From Brachionus manjavacas (lineage: Eukaryota > Rotifera > Eurotatoria > Ploima > Brachionidae), in contig JAHQIY010000003.1 in assembly GCA_019054805.1 (NCBI GenBank), positions 1,426,001 through 1,490,000 of the forward strand: DNA of 64,000 nt, written 5' to 3'. The stretch's first letter is position 1; every line of letters begins with the position of its first letter. Positions 10,881 through 21,935 of the stretch are shown one piece after another. Below the pieces are notes generated by a model. It was not told the origin of the DNA, made no database searches, and saw only the letters and a list, made by a program, of their open reading frames with translations. Both the position numbers and the translations under genes were made by a program.

Positions 10881-11100
10881 TTTATTTTCGGCTCCTTCAC
10901 AATAAAGTGTAAAATATAAAAAATGAATTAATAAAATAAGATAAAATGAAATAAAAATAAATAAGCTAAAAAAAAGGATAAATTAAAAATTGTAAATATA
11001 AAATAAATAAACTTCAAAAAGAAAAATCAAAGATTAAATAATTTTATATAATAAAAATAAAATAAGTTTAAATATAGAAGGAATAAAGATTTATTGATTA
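10871..11100 (-). mobile_element. LINE-A tail remnant
   Basis: A TTATTTATTTATT tail followed by CGGCTCCTTCACAATAAAG, the reverse complement of the LINE-A 3' motif with part of the hairpin lost, then the A-rich 3' UTR typical of this family. Confidence 0.5.
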
Positions 11101-12130
11101 ATTAAATTTTTAACATGTTATCTGCGACCAGCAGATATCACGCCATATAGACGTTGATTCAACTTATTGCTACTAAAAGGATAAAAACAAAAACATTAGC
11201 CGATTGTCAAAAGATTATACTCGAATTGAATTGATTACTTTATGTGGACAAAGGTGAAGTTAGATAAGATCTTAGTTTTTTGCTATTGCCGGCAAATCAA
11301 TAACCGTCAGCTAATCTAGAACAATATTAAACAAAAAAAATAAGCTTTTTTTTTGAGAATTTTTGCTCCCCGATAATCTTTCTTTTCATAAATACAAAAT
11401 CAAAACATGCATTTAAATTAACAATTTTAAGTTGTTGTTTTTTCATTTGAAGAAAGCTTTTTGTAACTCAAACTAAAATGCATGAGAAATCTATCATTTT
11501 ATTAAGTAAAATTTTTTCTTATTGTATTTCGCGATTTTTTAGTTTATTGGAGATCAGAACACACAGGATACAATGTTAATGGAATGTGAGCAGTTCATTT
11601 CGTTCATTTTCTATTCCAAATTCGGAAATTTTTTTTCAAACTTTCATAAATTTTTATGTTTTTTCAAGTTTCATTTTTTCATATGAAGAAAAGACTAAGT
11701 CTCGATTATTTTTTTTCTTAAAATAAATAGTGATTGTTGCTGTACTAGTTTTAGTAATATATGCGAACAATTTTTAATTTACTTAAAATCTTTTTCTATT
11801 AGCTAGTGCGTTTTACAATGAAAGATTTTTTAATTGCGCATAATCGGCAAACATTTCAAAATCGATCAAAACTTATTCTTAAATTGCTTTAGTTTGTCTA
11901 ACTAAAATACTAGAAGTCTGCTGGAATACACGCAAAAATCTATTAATCCTTCTTTTTCATCTAGAATATATTCCTCAAGATCAACAGAGAGACTTTTATT
12001 GCCATCGTTTTCAAAGTGTAAAGTCTCAATTTTGGACTTTAGGGATTTAAGCCAAGAAATAAATAAAACAATTTAATTTAGTCAAAAGTTTATTAAATGG
12101 AATCCAAAGTTATTACAAATAATTAGTGGT
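11101..12130. other. Intergenic, no gene seen
   Basis: AT-rich sequence without long frames. A few more complex words (GCGACCAGCAGATATCACGC near 11128) could not be assigned. Confidence 0.45.
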
Positions 12131-12380
12131 TTCTATAGTCGTTAAGTGTTAGCGTGCTCTGCCTGCAGCTACTACTTTACTACATTAAAATAAGGACTAG
12201 AGAGAAAGATCAAGAGATGTCAAAACTCGGGTCTCAACAAAAGTATAACTGTACTGAGCTTAAGCTCCTTCTGAATAAAACTAAAAAAAAAAAATTAAAT
12301 AAAAAAAAAATAGAGTTAAATAAAATAAAAAAAAGAAAAAATCAAAAAACAAATTTTAAAATAAAGTAAAATAGAGTAAG
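12131..12380 (-). mobile_element. LINE 3' end remnants including a LINE-A tail
   Basis: 12150-12200 shares GCCTGCAGCTA and TTACATTAA.ATAAGGA with the LINE tail remnant at 35.4-35.5 kb. At 12247-12275 the LINE-A tail is present; its reverse complement reads GAAGGAGC-TTAA-GCTCAGTAC with the hairpin stem kept, followed on the plus strand by the A-rich 3' UTR. The Lys/Asn-rich plus frame over this region is a translation of the repeat. Confidence 0.5.
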
Positions 12381-12539
12381 AAGACAAGAAATTATGCTTT
12401 TGTATTTATACAATAGGGGATTTAATTTTTGTAATGTTAATTTTTAATTTTGATAATTATTATTCATTGTGTTCTTTTATTTTTTTTTTTTCAGAAAATT
12501 TGTTCAAGTAATGTTAAAAAGTTAATAAATTATGTTTGC

Positions 12540-13042
12540 GGATGTTTCTTGCTGGTGCTTGCAAAGACTACTTGAACTTGGCGGATGACTGTAGCGCATC
12601 ATTTGGTGTGCATTCTATCGCCTAAGAAACAATTTAATTAAAAGCTAGAGTGCGTGAGATGTAGGCTGAAAGAGCGTGTTCAAGAACACACTAAGCTTTG
12701 TTTAGATAAGTACAGATAGAGCAGATCCATGACAACCCTAATCTAAACAAAGCGTTTGCAGCGCTTCGAATAAATGATTATTGTGTTATGAAACAATTTT
12801 GTTCAATTCAAAAACACGTTTATCTGACGCATATTTTGGAGAGAAAAAAATCTAGTTTTTTTGATAGAAAATTTCCTAATTATGCTTTTGTTGCGTATGC
12901 AATTTTAAAGTATCGCGTTTTGGATGCTTCGAGAGAAAGAGAAAAAAAAGGTGAATTCAAACAATTGTTTATCAAGTTGTTTAAGCTTACACAGACTAAT
13001 TTAAAGGTAGAATTTTACCTTGAGAGCTTGGTAATAAATTAA
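12540..13042. other. Non-repetitive, less AT-rich block with a 13-bp inverted repeat
   Basis: No match elsewhere in the window. GCTTTGTTTAGAT at 12695-12707 and ATCTAAACAAAGC at 12741-12753 are perfect inverted copies; each carries a forkhead-type TGTTTA word. An 84-codon plus frame at 12788-13042 has no recognisable features and mediocre composition; I do not call it a gene. A regulatory role is only a guess. Confidence 0.3.
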
Positions 13043-13823
13043 AGCCAATATTTCTGTTCGGAAAAAACGTTTACGTAAAAGCTGAGCTAAATAACGCATT
13101 TAATTTGTGAAACACTAAACAACTTAGTTTTATAATAATGCACATGCTCTTACCTAAAAATAATTTTTCATTTCTATTATTTTTGTGAGTGAATTGATAA
13201 GCATTTGTCAAGTTCTATTCTGCGGATTAGAGCACTCAGTACTGATGCTATGTGACTAGACTGTTAAATATAAATTATTATTATCACTGTCTATTCAAAG
13301 TGTGTATTTTTTTTATCTTTAATTAGACTGTGCAAAAAGCACACTCACTTTAACGTGCCATTGAGTAGCAATAGCTCGCATAATCTTGCATCATAATAAT
13401 GCTTTTTGTTTTTTATCACACAAAAATCAATATATAAATAATTTAAGTTATCCTGATTTTGTCATTTTCTCTTAAATCAATCTCGATAATTCTTTCGAAC
13501 ATTTTTTCTCTCAAATGTCAAATAGTATTTTTTATCTAGAACATTTTTCTCCATTTCCTTTCTTCATAAATTTAGTGCTTGAAAAGAGATGGTACTAGTT
13601 TGTGCCGAGCTCTATCCGATAAAGACGCTCATCTCTTTTTCAAGGTAACTGCAACATATCATTCACTAACCCAATCTTCAGCTTTTTTTTGTGATATCCC
13701 GTCTAAGTATAACTAACACTCAAATCTCTGGGGCTATGATGGTAAAAAATAGATAAGAAATTAAAAAAAATAAGTAAAATTTAGGGTTTAATTTTCTTGA
13801 GTCTTTCAGCAAACTTAAGTGAA

Positions 13824-14125
13824 CTTGTGGAGCATAGGGTCTTTACTTTTGATTTCCACTCAATTAGATAGTCCCTTGAGCTTCTTTCTGATTTCTTGAT
13901 TTCTTCGTAACTTGCTTGTATACTTAGGCGGTCGGGTAGTTAGCCCTACGCGCTTGCAGAAGAGCCTTTGATGTAGATGATACTTTTCAACCGCAAACTT
14001 TCCATTTTTAACTTTCTACTAAGAATTCCTCCAGGAGGGTTCGAGCCATCGACCTTTTGCTCACTTCACCTTTTAGAGCGTATGATCGAACCATTACCCC
14101 AGCAGCCCGACAACTTGATCATTGC
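13824..14125 (-). mobile_element. Composite SINE-like element: tRNA-like head, RTE leader, RTE 3' end
   Basis: Minus order: tRNA-like segment (14125-14035, with GGGGTAATGG and a GGCTCGAACCC B-box-like word), then 13868-14034, which matches the leader of the RTE-like element at 38078-38247, then directly the RTE 3' coding end (13824-13866; GAGTGGAAATCAAAAGTAA, matching the end of the RTE piece near 59.03 kb). The whole EN-RT interior is absent. Either an internal-deletion derivative of an RTE element or a SINE using an RTE tail. Confidence 0.5.
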
Positions 14126-14760
14126 GTTTTTTCAATCCATTCCAAGTATTGAATTTAAGGGTTCTTCGCACTGCAAAGTAAATGTTTAGAAGCATATGTA
14201 CTCATATAACAAGATGTCGATCACTATTTTACTAAGCATTTTTTGGCAAATTAAAGTTCATAATCAAATGTATACTTTTGAATCAAAATTTTAAGCTTTA
14301 GATTAAAAAAAAAATGAGATATTTTTTTTAAACGTTGAGGCCCGGGAAGCTAAGAAAACTTCTTTTTTAACTTACAAATAAAAAAGATGTTTTTAGGGTA
14401 AGATTCTCTTGTGGACATTTTAATCATGTTTTATTTATTTTTTTAAATTTAAATTCAGAATTCTAAACTCAAAGGAATACAAAATGCTTGGCAAATTAAA
14501 AAGACTTCTCGGGTTTTTATGCTGGTTTTTTTTATGATTTTTAATTAGTTATTAAATTTGGCGTGTAATTATCAATTATGTTATTAATATTGAAATAAAA
14601 AACAAAATTACTGAACTAAGGAACAAATGTATTTTTTTATTTCTTTTTTAATAAAAAAGGTACATAAATAAAAAAAGTAATACAATTTATATCAAATTAG
14701 AACCAAAATAATTAAATATAGGCAAAAATAATATTCAATTTACTTTTTTTTGTTCTTTTG
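14126..14760. other. AT-rich spacer, no gene seen
   Basis: No frames or repeats recognised apart from A/T runs. Confidence 0.45.
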
Positions 14761-14769
14761 ATCCAACTG

Positions 14770-15210
14770 GTCTACCGCGTTTTTTTTAACTTGGGGTTGT
14801 GGAGTAACGGTTAGGGTCTCTTCAAGCCGAATTTTTTTTGATATTGGCTATTGTACAGGCGGTTTGTCCCAATCTGATTCTTTAGATACGCTGATTCACA
14901 AAACATTCACATTTTGAGTTTCATTTGGCTGACGAGTTAAGGCATTGGTTGTAGCTTTAGGGCGACCTGGACGGCGCTTTCTATCAAGTGGAATGTTCAT
15001 TAGGTGAGTAAAAACTTAGCCGAGAACAGACTGCAATCACATTATCACATTTATAATTCTTAAGCCAATCTTGGCTTAAGTTGTTTGGGATTTCGACAAA
15101 AGACATTTATGAGAATAGTGAATATTGTCTGGCTCAAAAATTACCTTTTTGTATAACACCAATAAACTCATCTTGTCGGAATCAGCTTTAGAAGGTTTTT
15201 GAAAAAAAAT
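14770..15210 (-). pseudogene. Mutator-like (MULE) transposase C-terminus with SWIM-like zinc finger, decayed
   Basis: In one minus frame the sequence reads KNYKCDNVIAVCSRL, resembling the CxH half of a SWIM zinc finger (typical form KNY.CKH.IG...RL). After a frameshift, from 15000 downward, MNIPLDRKRRPGRPK appears, the characteristic Arg/Gly/Pro tail of MULE/SWIM transposases in invertebrates. Stops and frame breaks show it is dead. It is consistent with the Mutator-type MITE at 24.7 kb, though the two are not shown to be partners. Confidence 0.5.
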
Positions 15211-15359
15211 TTTTTTTGGATATATATTTGTTTCAATTAAATCAAATTAGGTGTCAAAGAGATAAAACAGTCTCATAATTTGACATTATTTTATTTAATT
15301 GTATTAACAAAAAATAATTGACACCAACATCAGTATTTTTGTTCAAGAAATTTTATTTC

Positions 15360-15515
15360 ATTAATTTTCCTCTATTTTAAACCATTTAATTACATTTTAT
15401 TTTTTAAAATTTTTATTCTATCTTATTTAACTTTATTTTATTTTGATTTTTTTTTTTAATCTGAAGGAGCTTTTGCTTTTGCTATTTTTTAAAAAAAAAC
15501 AAATAAATAAATAAT
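15360..15515 (+). mobile_element. LINE-A 3' UTR and tail remnant
   Basis: A/T-rich 3' UTR, then CTGAAGGAGCTTTTGC (decayed hairpin) at about 15461-15476 and AAACAAATAAATAAATAA at 15498-15513. No coding part remains. Confidence 0.5.
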
Positions 15516-16194
15516 ATATTTGTTTTTTTTAAATATTATACGCGATTAAATTTATTCTTTGTAAATTACATTTTTAAAATTAAATTAGGAAAAATTTCTG
15601 TTTGCTTTACTTGTATTAAATTTTAAATTGTCAAAAAAAGGTTATAAAAATTCTCGGGTCTTCTAGTGCTAATCTCTAGTTAGGAAGCAAAAATAAAATT
15701 TTAATCAATATCTTGAAATTTTCAATGCAATGTTTAAATTTTTGGCTGTACATTTTAAGCGTTCGCTTGAAGCATAATTTGGGCGCCTTAATGTGGACTT
15801 AAATTTCTCTTTAAAGCTTTCAAGTAAAGATTTTAGAAGCATCAATTAAAGGTCAATTAGAAAAAAATATTTTTTTTCATACAGCAAATTACTGGCTTGA
15901 CTTTTTTCTTTAAAAGATTTATATAACAATAGTGTAAAATCGTATCTTTTTTATAAATTAATTTTGACTGTGTAGGCGACAAATTTAATTTAATTTGCAG
16001 AAAGAAAAAAAAATGTCGGTAATTAACACACGTTTTGAGACCGATTCTTGCGCGTGCTTGGCACTCATTTTCATTAAATAAAGATTAAATGCGCCAAGTG
16101 GTGATTGATCGACATTCTGGTTGATGTGTCTGATAGCAATTTTTCGTTTTCCTTCTGCTTTAATTTATTTGTAGTTCTAAGTCTTTAAATCTTT
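15516..16194. other. AT-rich spacer, no gene seen
   Basis: Includes a slightly more complex stretch at 16010-16110 without matches in the window. No gene or repeat recognised. Confidence 0.45.
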
Positions 16195-17495
16195 AGATCC
16201 TTTAAATTATAGACAAATTAGTATAACGAGTTGTTTAGGAAAGCTACTGGAACGCATAGTATATTCAAGATTATACAATTTTTTAGAGCAAAATTCACTC
16301 CTTATCCAGGAGCAATCTGGATTTAGGAAACACCGGCGAACAGCAGATAATCTTTTCTTCTTAATTCAAAAAATTGTGGAATCATTTAATAGAAAAAAGA
16401 GCTTGCGGCCTTTTTTTTGATATTTCTAAAGCCTTTGATAGGGTTTGGCATGAAGGTTTACTTTTTAAATTGATTAAAATAAATCCACCTCATTACTTGA
16501 CTAACTGGATAAAATCCTTTTTAGACTCTAGGACATTTAAGTTAAATGTGAATGACCATTTGAGCGAAGAATATCAAATAACTGCAGGTGTTCCTCAAGG
16601 CTCAGTAATTAGTCCTCTTTTATTTAATATATATATTAATGACATCCCAAAAAGAAACAAAACAAATAACGAATACTCTCTGCTTTTCGCAGATGATCTA
16701 GTTACATTCTTCATTTATAACAAAAAAGGGAACCTAGAAAATAAGATCAATAAATACACCAACGAACTAGAACAATGGTTTATAAAATGGAAAATGAAGA
16801 TATCAGTTGAAAAGTCGTGTTCAGTAGTCTTCTCTAGGTAAAAAAAATAGACTGATAATCCCAACTTAAAAATTTATGGAAACAGAATAGAGAGACAAAA
16901 AGAAATCAAGTTTCTTGGTATTAAATTTGATTCTAAATTAAACTTTAATATACTGGTAGATGAAATTAAAGAGCGCTGCAATAAAAGGCTAAATATTATT
17001 AAGATATTGTCAAACAAAAAATGGGGTCTTAATCAGAACACACTAGGAAATCTATATAAATCTTTAGTCGGATCAATTTTAGACTATTCTTTTCCTTGCT
17101 TGAATTCATTTTCAGAAAATAATATCAAAAAACTACAAGCAATTCAGAATACAGCAGTAAGATCTATCCTCAAGTTAAAATATGATATTCCCTCCAACAT
17201 CGTGCAACATGAAGCTTTTAATAAACTAAAATTACTAACAGTCTCGAATCGTCTTTTTAAGTTGAGCGAGAAATATGTTGGGACAGGACTGAGTTATTCT
17301 ATTCCATTGGTTGAAAGACTGGTGAAAGAATACAAAGAAGGTTTCGAATCAAGATATATTGAATACCCAACTCCATTGTGTAATTGTTCCTTTCTATTTC
17401 TTCTTTTTTTCCTGAAACTTGAACTATTTAAACATGAGCCACATGTAACAATCTTTTCCAATTTTATATATTCTTAATTTTCATTTATTTAGCTT

Positions 17496-17532
<37 letters not shown>

Positions 17533-17586
17533 TTATTCTGAAGGAGCTCTAGCTCGGTACAGAAAACAAATAAATAAATAAATAAA
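16195..17586 (+). mobile_element. LINE-A reference copy: RT domain to tail, 5'-truncated
   Basis: Begins in RT at NYRQISITSCLGKLLERIVYS and GFRKHRRTADNLFFL. After a frameshift near 16372: LFFDISKAFDRVWH (motif A), AGVPQGSVISPLLFNIYIND (motif B), LLFADDL (motif C, catalytic DD intact), then a stop near 16841. After another frame change: IKFLGIKFDSKLNF and NTLGNLYKSLVGSILDYSFP to the C-terminus near 17380. The 3' UTR is T-rich and ends GGAGC-TCTA-GCTCGGTAC (stem 17544-17547 with 17552-17555) and AAATAAATAAATAAATAAAA. The RT is of the Jockey/CR1 type. The copy is inactive. Confidence 0.8.
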
Positions 17587-17689
17587 AGTCTAGTTAATCC
17601 AGGCGATACTCCAAACCGGATTACGAGTTAATTTTTGCTTGAATAATTATTAAGAAATAAGACATTTATTTATCTTTTATTTATTTGTT

Positions 17690-17760
17690 TACTTGTTTTA
17701 TCTGTGAATAATAAATAATAATCTGTGCCGAGCTAATGCTCCTTCAGAATAAAAAAATAA
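17690..17760 (-). mobile_element. LINE-A tail remnant
   Basis: TTTATTTGTTT-type tail followed by GTGCCGAGCTAATGCTCCTTCAGAAT at 17726-17751, the reverse complement of the LINE-A end. Loop changed to ATTA but the GAGC/GCTC stem kept. Confidence 0.5.
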
Positions 17761-18290
17761 AAATAATTAAATTATAGTATAATAGACAATTAAAATAGAC
17801 AAATTGTGAGTTATTCTTGATTTACGATAACATTTAAGTGTACAAGTCAGATTAGTTAAGTTTAGTAGTGTATTTCTTTTTAAAGAAAGGCTACGTGCAG
17901 AGCTCCTTCTTTTTTTTATAATGTGTTTGATAAGGACTAAAGAAAACAAAATAAAGAAACTGAGCATGATTGACTGGGCCACAGCAAATTGAATAGCTTG
18001 AATGAATTGAAAACTTACCTTGACCTTTTGGTACATTTTATTTTATTTAGTGAATAATTTCGGCATTGAATTAAAAAAAACAGTAAACTTTATGAGATCA
18101 AATAAATTATGCAAGTTTTTATTTTCTAATATTTGAAATATGAGATATTTAGAATATCGAAGAGGCATTAAAGTTCGCTTAGAAAAAAAAAATTCTCACA
18201 AAAAATTAAAGGCTTTAACAAAAAAATATTAAAGTTGATGAAAATGCAACTTTGATAATGTAATAAATAATCGATTTTATTTATAAAATC

Positions 18291-18377
18291 CAGAGTTGTT
18301 TAAAAGTCCCAAACTTAAGTAATAAAAAAAAGACTACTAGAGCCTGACTTGAGACTTGTGATTTTTAAGCAACTATG
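18291..18377. mobile_element. hAT-type MITE, 87 bp
   Basis: Left terminus CAGAGTTGTTTAAAAGTCCC; right terminus ends GACTTGTGATTTTTAAGCAACTATG, an imperfect inverted copy. Flanked by ATAAAATC (18283-18290) and ATAAAACC (18378-18385), an 8-bp duplication with one mismatch. 8-bp duplications and a CAGAG start are typical of hAT elements. Same family as 32050-33006. Confidence 0.65.
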
Positions 18378-18431
18378 ATAAAACCCAATAATTAAAAAAA
18401 AATTCATAAATGCCAAATAAAAACAACGTTA

Positions 18432-19017
18432 CAGTCGTTCCTCGGTATAATGAGCAAGTTGGGCGAAAATTTTTGTGCTCGTTAAGTCGAAACTCTTTTT
18501 ATCCAAATCCCTTTGAAAAGGATTGGCAATTTTTATTTTTTTATTAAAATTTTTATTGAAAAAGTAAAAAAAAAAAAGTAAATAAAAATAAAAATTAAGC
18601 TTTTTTTACAAAATCTGTAATACTGGATTGTTTGGTTTTACATTTTTCTAGTACAATATTTTCAGTATTAAACAAAAAGTCAACAACGTTGGAAAAATCT
18701 TCTTTTTTATTTAGAAAAAAATCTTTTAAATCATTAATTCTTTCGATTGCATCCTTTGAGCTAAAATCTGATTTTTTTGTTTTTTTTTTTTATAATTTCT
18801 ATTTTAGTCTCAAGCGAGATACACTTTCTTTTTTAGAGCAAGTTTATCTGTCATTTTTTTCAATTAGATTAGACAATCAAGTATTTTCAGTTATTTATAT
18901 TCAATTATCAAAAGAAAATTAATTGTTTTATTTTTTTTTAATCTTTTTTCTTAATACACAAATGTGAAAGTTTTTTTTCAAAGCTAGTCCAAGGAAGTTT
19001 TTTTCGGAGAACGACTG
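18432..19017 (-). mobile_element. pogo/Tigger-like DNA transposon, 586 bp, with transposase C-terminus
   Basis: Ends CAGTCGTTCCTCGG (left) and, inverted, CAGTCGTTCTCCGA (right), each next to TA (18430-18431 and 19018-19019), the target duplication of Tc1/mariner-type elements. On the minus strand from about 18790 to the stop at 18596, a frame reads AIERINDLKDFF, then KQSSITDFVKKA and stop, like the extreme C-terminus of Tigger/pogo-type transposases. The catalytic DDE core is absent, so it is an internally deleted non-autonomous copy. Confidence 0.6.
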
Positions 19018-19299
19018 TATATTTTATTTATTTAAAAAGCACAATTTTTTATCATTATAATAAAAAGAATATGTGATCGCACTATCTTTTAACCGTTTTT
19101 CTGAATACGATACAATTTAATAATAGGTTCCCATCATGCTTTAGCACATGGGAATATGGATGTGCATGAGAGAAAAAATAAGTGCAGGGTTAATGTGGCT
19201 AAAATGGTTGCGCATGTGCAAGAAAATGCGCATAGGTAGCTTGAGCACATGCACATAGCATGCCAAAGAGCTACTTAAGAAAAACTAAATTTTTCAGAT

Positions 19300-19735
19300 T
19301 TTTTGATTTTGTTTCAGAAAAACAGTTGACCATTGGAATAGCTCATTTGAGACTTTACAAAGGAGGGTTTTAAGTTCTGAACTTCTTGAGCTTCCAACAA
19401 AAACATCAATTTAATTCTGTATGAGTGAAGTAATGAGTGTGTTTTTATATTTTAAATTTTTTTTATGTACTTTTCGAGCAGAATTCTAAGTCTAGACTTT
19501 ATTCTATCAACCTTTTGGTCCTGGAGAAGGTCATTAAGTTGAATAGACGGTGTATCATTTGGTAAATGATAGATTGACTTAAAACATGTATTTGGAATTA
19601 CTTGCAGTTTTTGAATGTTTGTCTGGGAGACACGGGAAAGGATTAAAAAACCATTGTCAATGAAACCCATGAGTGCGTTGTAGACTCCAATTAGATATGT
19701 TATATGACTGTGAAATCTTTATAGATATCATTAAT
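19300..19735 (-). mobile_element. LINE-D C-terminal remnant
   Basis: The minus frame reads SQTNIQKLQVIPNTCFKSIYHLPNDTPS, matching the pattern in the LINE-D copy near 60.15 kb (KLQVLQNISFKAIYHLPYETPS). This is the RT C-terminal region of a Jockey-like LINE. The tail is not evident on the left. Confidence 0.55.
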
Positions 19736-19937
19736 TAGGCAACAGGAAAATGTAAAGCACAAAATGTTGTTTTATGTTAATAAGCACTTCATTGCACCTT
19801 TTTGGGAGAATTTATTTTTGATTTGATCGAAAATTAATCTAGGAAAATGATATTTTGGATCATTCAAAAGACAATTTCATTTTATTTTATTTTAACTTGA
19901 ATTTAAATTAAATTTTTTTCGTATCTGAAGAAACACA

Positions 19938-20017
19938 CAGAGTTGTTTAAAAGTCACTAGTCAAGTCTAAGTCATGAATTTTCTAAGATTTGTTCGGACT
20001 TTATTTAAAAAACTTTG
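19938..20017. mobile_element. hAT-type MITE, about 80 bp, decayed
   Basis: Left end CAGAGTTGTTTAAAAGTCAC; right end TTTAAAAAACTTTG, an inverted copy with two mismatches. The target duplication is no longer recognisable. Confidence 0.45.
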
Positions 20018-21540
20018 ATACAAGTCTGGAGATGCAAATAAACAAATAGATGAAAAAATTCTAAAATATTAAGGTCTGATATTTTTCAGACCAAAATTTT
20101 GTCACCAACTTACTGGACCAAACGGGACACATTTGATGATGAGGATAACACCCTAAAAGACTAATAATAAGTGCTAATCAGAGTTGGTCAGTGCTCGGGA
20201 AAAAATAAAAAAATAAAAAATGAATGCACCAAATCATATTCTTTTTTTTTATAAAAAATTTTTTTTTAGTATGATTTTTTTTTTTTTTATAATAAAAAAT
20301 AATTTGGGTGGATACCCTCGGCAGTTCCGAAAGACGATAGCCTTCTTTTCAGCTCCATGTTAGGAAAGTGATCACGAATTTTTTACATTTTGTAAAGTTG
20401 AAAAAAAAAATAAAAATTGAGTTTTTTAGTATGAAGAAAAGGAAATTTACAAAAAAATAATATTTAAATAAAATTACTATGTTTAATAAAAATCAATCAC
20501 AAGGTTCAAAATCTTTTTGAATTATTAATAAATCAAAATTGGTTATAGAATAATAAATTATTGAGTGGCGTATTTTTTTGGAACTAATTAGATAACATTA
20601 AAATTTTTCGAATATTTCTTTATTTCCATTATAATCGATAAGTATTTTTAATTAAAAAGCTTCTTTAGATTTATCTGAAAGAAAAAGAAAGTAAATTGAC
20701 TACGCTTAAAAATTAAATAATAGTATAAGGTGAAAAAGAATAAAGAAAAATTTTCATACACAAAATGAGAGAGATAAGAAAGTTAGGTAATTTTAAAATT
20801 TTGATGTTTTTAAGTTCATTATTTTGAAGCTCTAATCATTACTTTTAAATTAGAAAATTTTCATACTGCAATCTTTTCTAAAATCTTTGCTTTATTTAAC
20901 TAGGTTAAATGATAAAAAAAACAGCGTTCCCAAATAAACAGGGCAATAAAATTAATGTTCTAAAAAGTACAAGATTAAAAGTTGAAAATTGATTCTATTT
21001 ATTAATCTTGAATTGAAGCCATAAGCTTTGACTTTCTCTTTAAATCTTACATGTTTTCAGAAATTTTTTTTTTTGGCACATTTTTTCAAAGAATATATTT
21101 TAACCACCTTTTTTGTTTTTATTTAGCATTTTTCTTCATTTTCTTGGTCATTTTTTCTGTAAATTTGAGCTTGATCAAGGAGAAAAATATTCAATGCATC
21201 AGTTGATATAATTTACAGAATCAATGGAATGTAGATGCAAAATCAGCAGATTTTTTGCCAGACAAATGGTTATTAATTATTTTAAAAAAATTAAGAAAAC
21301 AAAAAATGAGATTTTTGCGAAAAACTTAAATTGGTAGAATAATTAAAGAAATTTTTTTTAAACAATTTTCTTTTGTTTTGGATTCAAATACCAAAATGTA
21401 ATGTGAAAATTTATTACAAAGATAAAAAGTATTTTGAAAATTCTTTCATTTGCAGTTCTATGTTCAAATTTAAAAAAAATTTCAAAAATATATAATTTAT
21501 TTTAACCATTTTTGGATTCAAATTTTGATTTTTTTTTTAT
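20018..21540. other. Intergenic, no gene seen
   Basis: AT-rich. A 7-bp stem GGTCTGA/TCAGACC lies near 20084-20103, and a less AT-rich segment at 20305-20380 matches nothing else in the window. Confidence 0.45.
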
Positions 21541-21551
21541 AAACGTAATTA

Positions 21552-21935
21552 GTGTTCACATTTAATAAAGTGAAAAAAAAGCAAACATATTACGTTTGTA
21601 AGACTTCATTATGTATGCCGCAGTGGTCTGGTCTCCTCATGCAGCAAAGAATATTTAAGTTCTTGAATGGGAATATAGCAGTTCTAATAAAAAGAGACTA
21701 TCCAGGCAGACCATTAAAATCTGCAGACAGAGGGAAGTCTCTTTTGCCTACAGAGTGGAACAAGCTTCCTGAGGAAGTGTTCGATTCAAAAATGAGTGGG
21801 AAAAGCTCAAAAATCCTTTTCAAAAAAACATCTTACAACCATGCACGGTGTAAGAAGTACCACGCTTCCACAGCTTGGTTGCAGGAGCTAATTTGTATTA
21901 TTCATAAAGTGATTGAATGCATAAATTGTCAGTAG
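21552..21935 (+). CDS. Unrecognised ORF, possibly an RT C-terminal remnant
   Basis: 127-codon frame; the ORF opens on a TTT-rich stretch and its true start is uncertain. The centre (RIFKFLNGN, PLKSADRGKSLLP, WNKLPEEV) resembles the end of many LINE reverse transcriptases, where an LRS.DRG.L.VP block precedes WN.LP.E, here with the middle shortened. No domain can be confirmed. It lies 580 bp upstream of the BEN gene on the same strand but shows no splice link to it. Alternative: a small host gene. Confidence 0.3.
   Translation: MFTFNKVKKKQTYYVCKTSLCMPQWSGLLMQQRIFKFLNGNIAVLIKRDYPGRPLKSADRGKSLLPTEWNKLPEEVFDSKMSGKSSKILFKKTSYNHARCKKYHASTAWLQELICIIHKVIECINCQ

Noticed and set aside
12788-13042. 84-codon plus-strand frame
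   Set aside because: No signal peptide, domain, splice or polyadenylation context; length expected by chance in a less AT-rich block.
17767-18036. 89-codon minus-strand frame
   Set aside because: Hydrophobic, basic, low-complexity translation of AT-rich DNA next to a LINE-A tail; no family signal.
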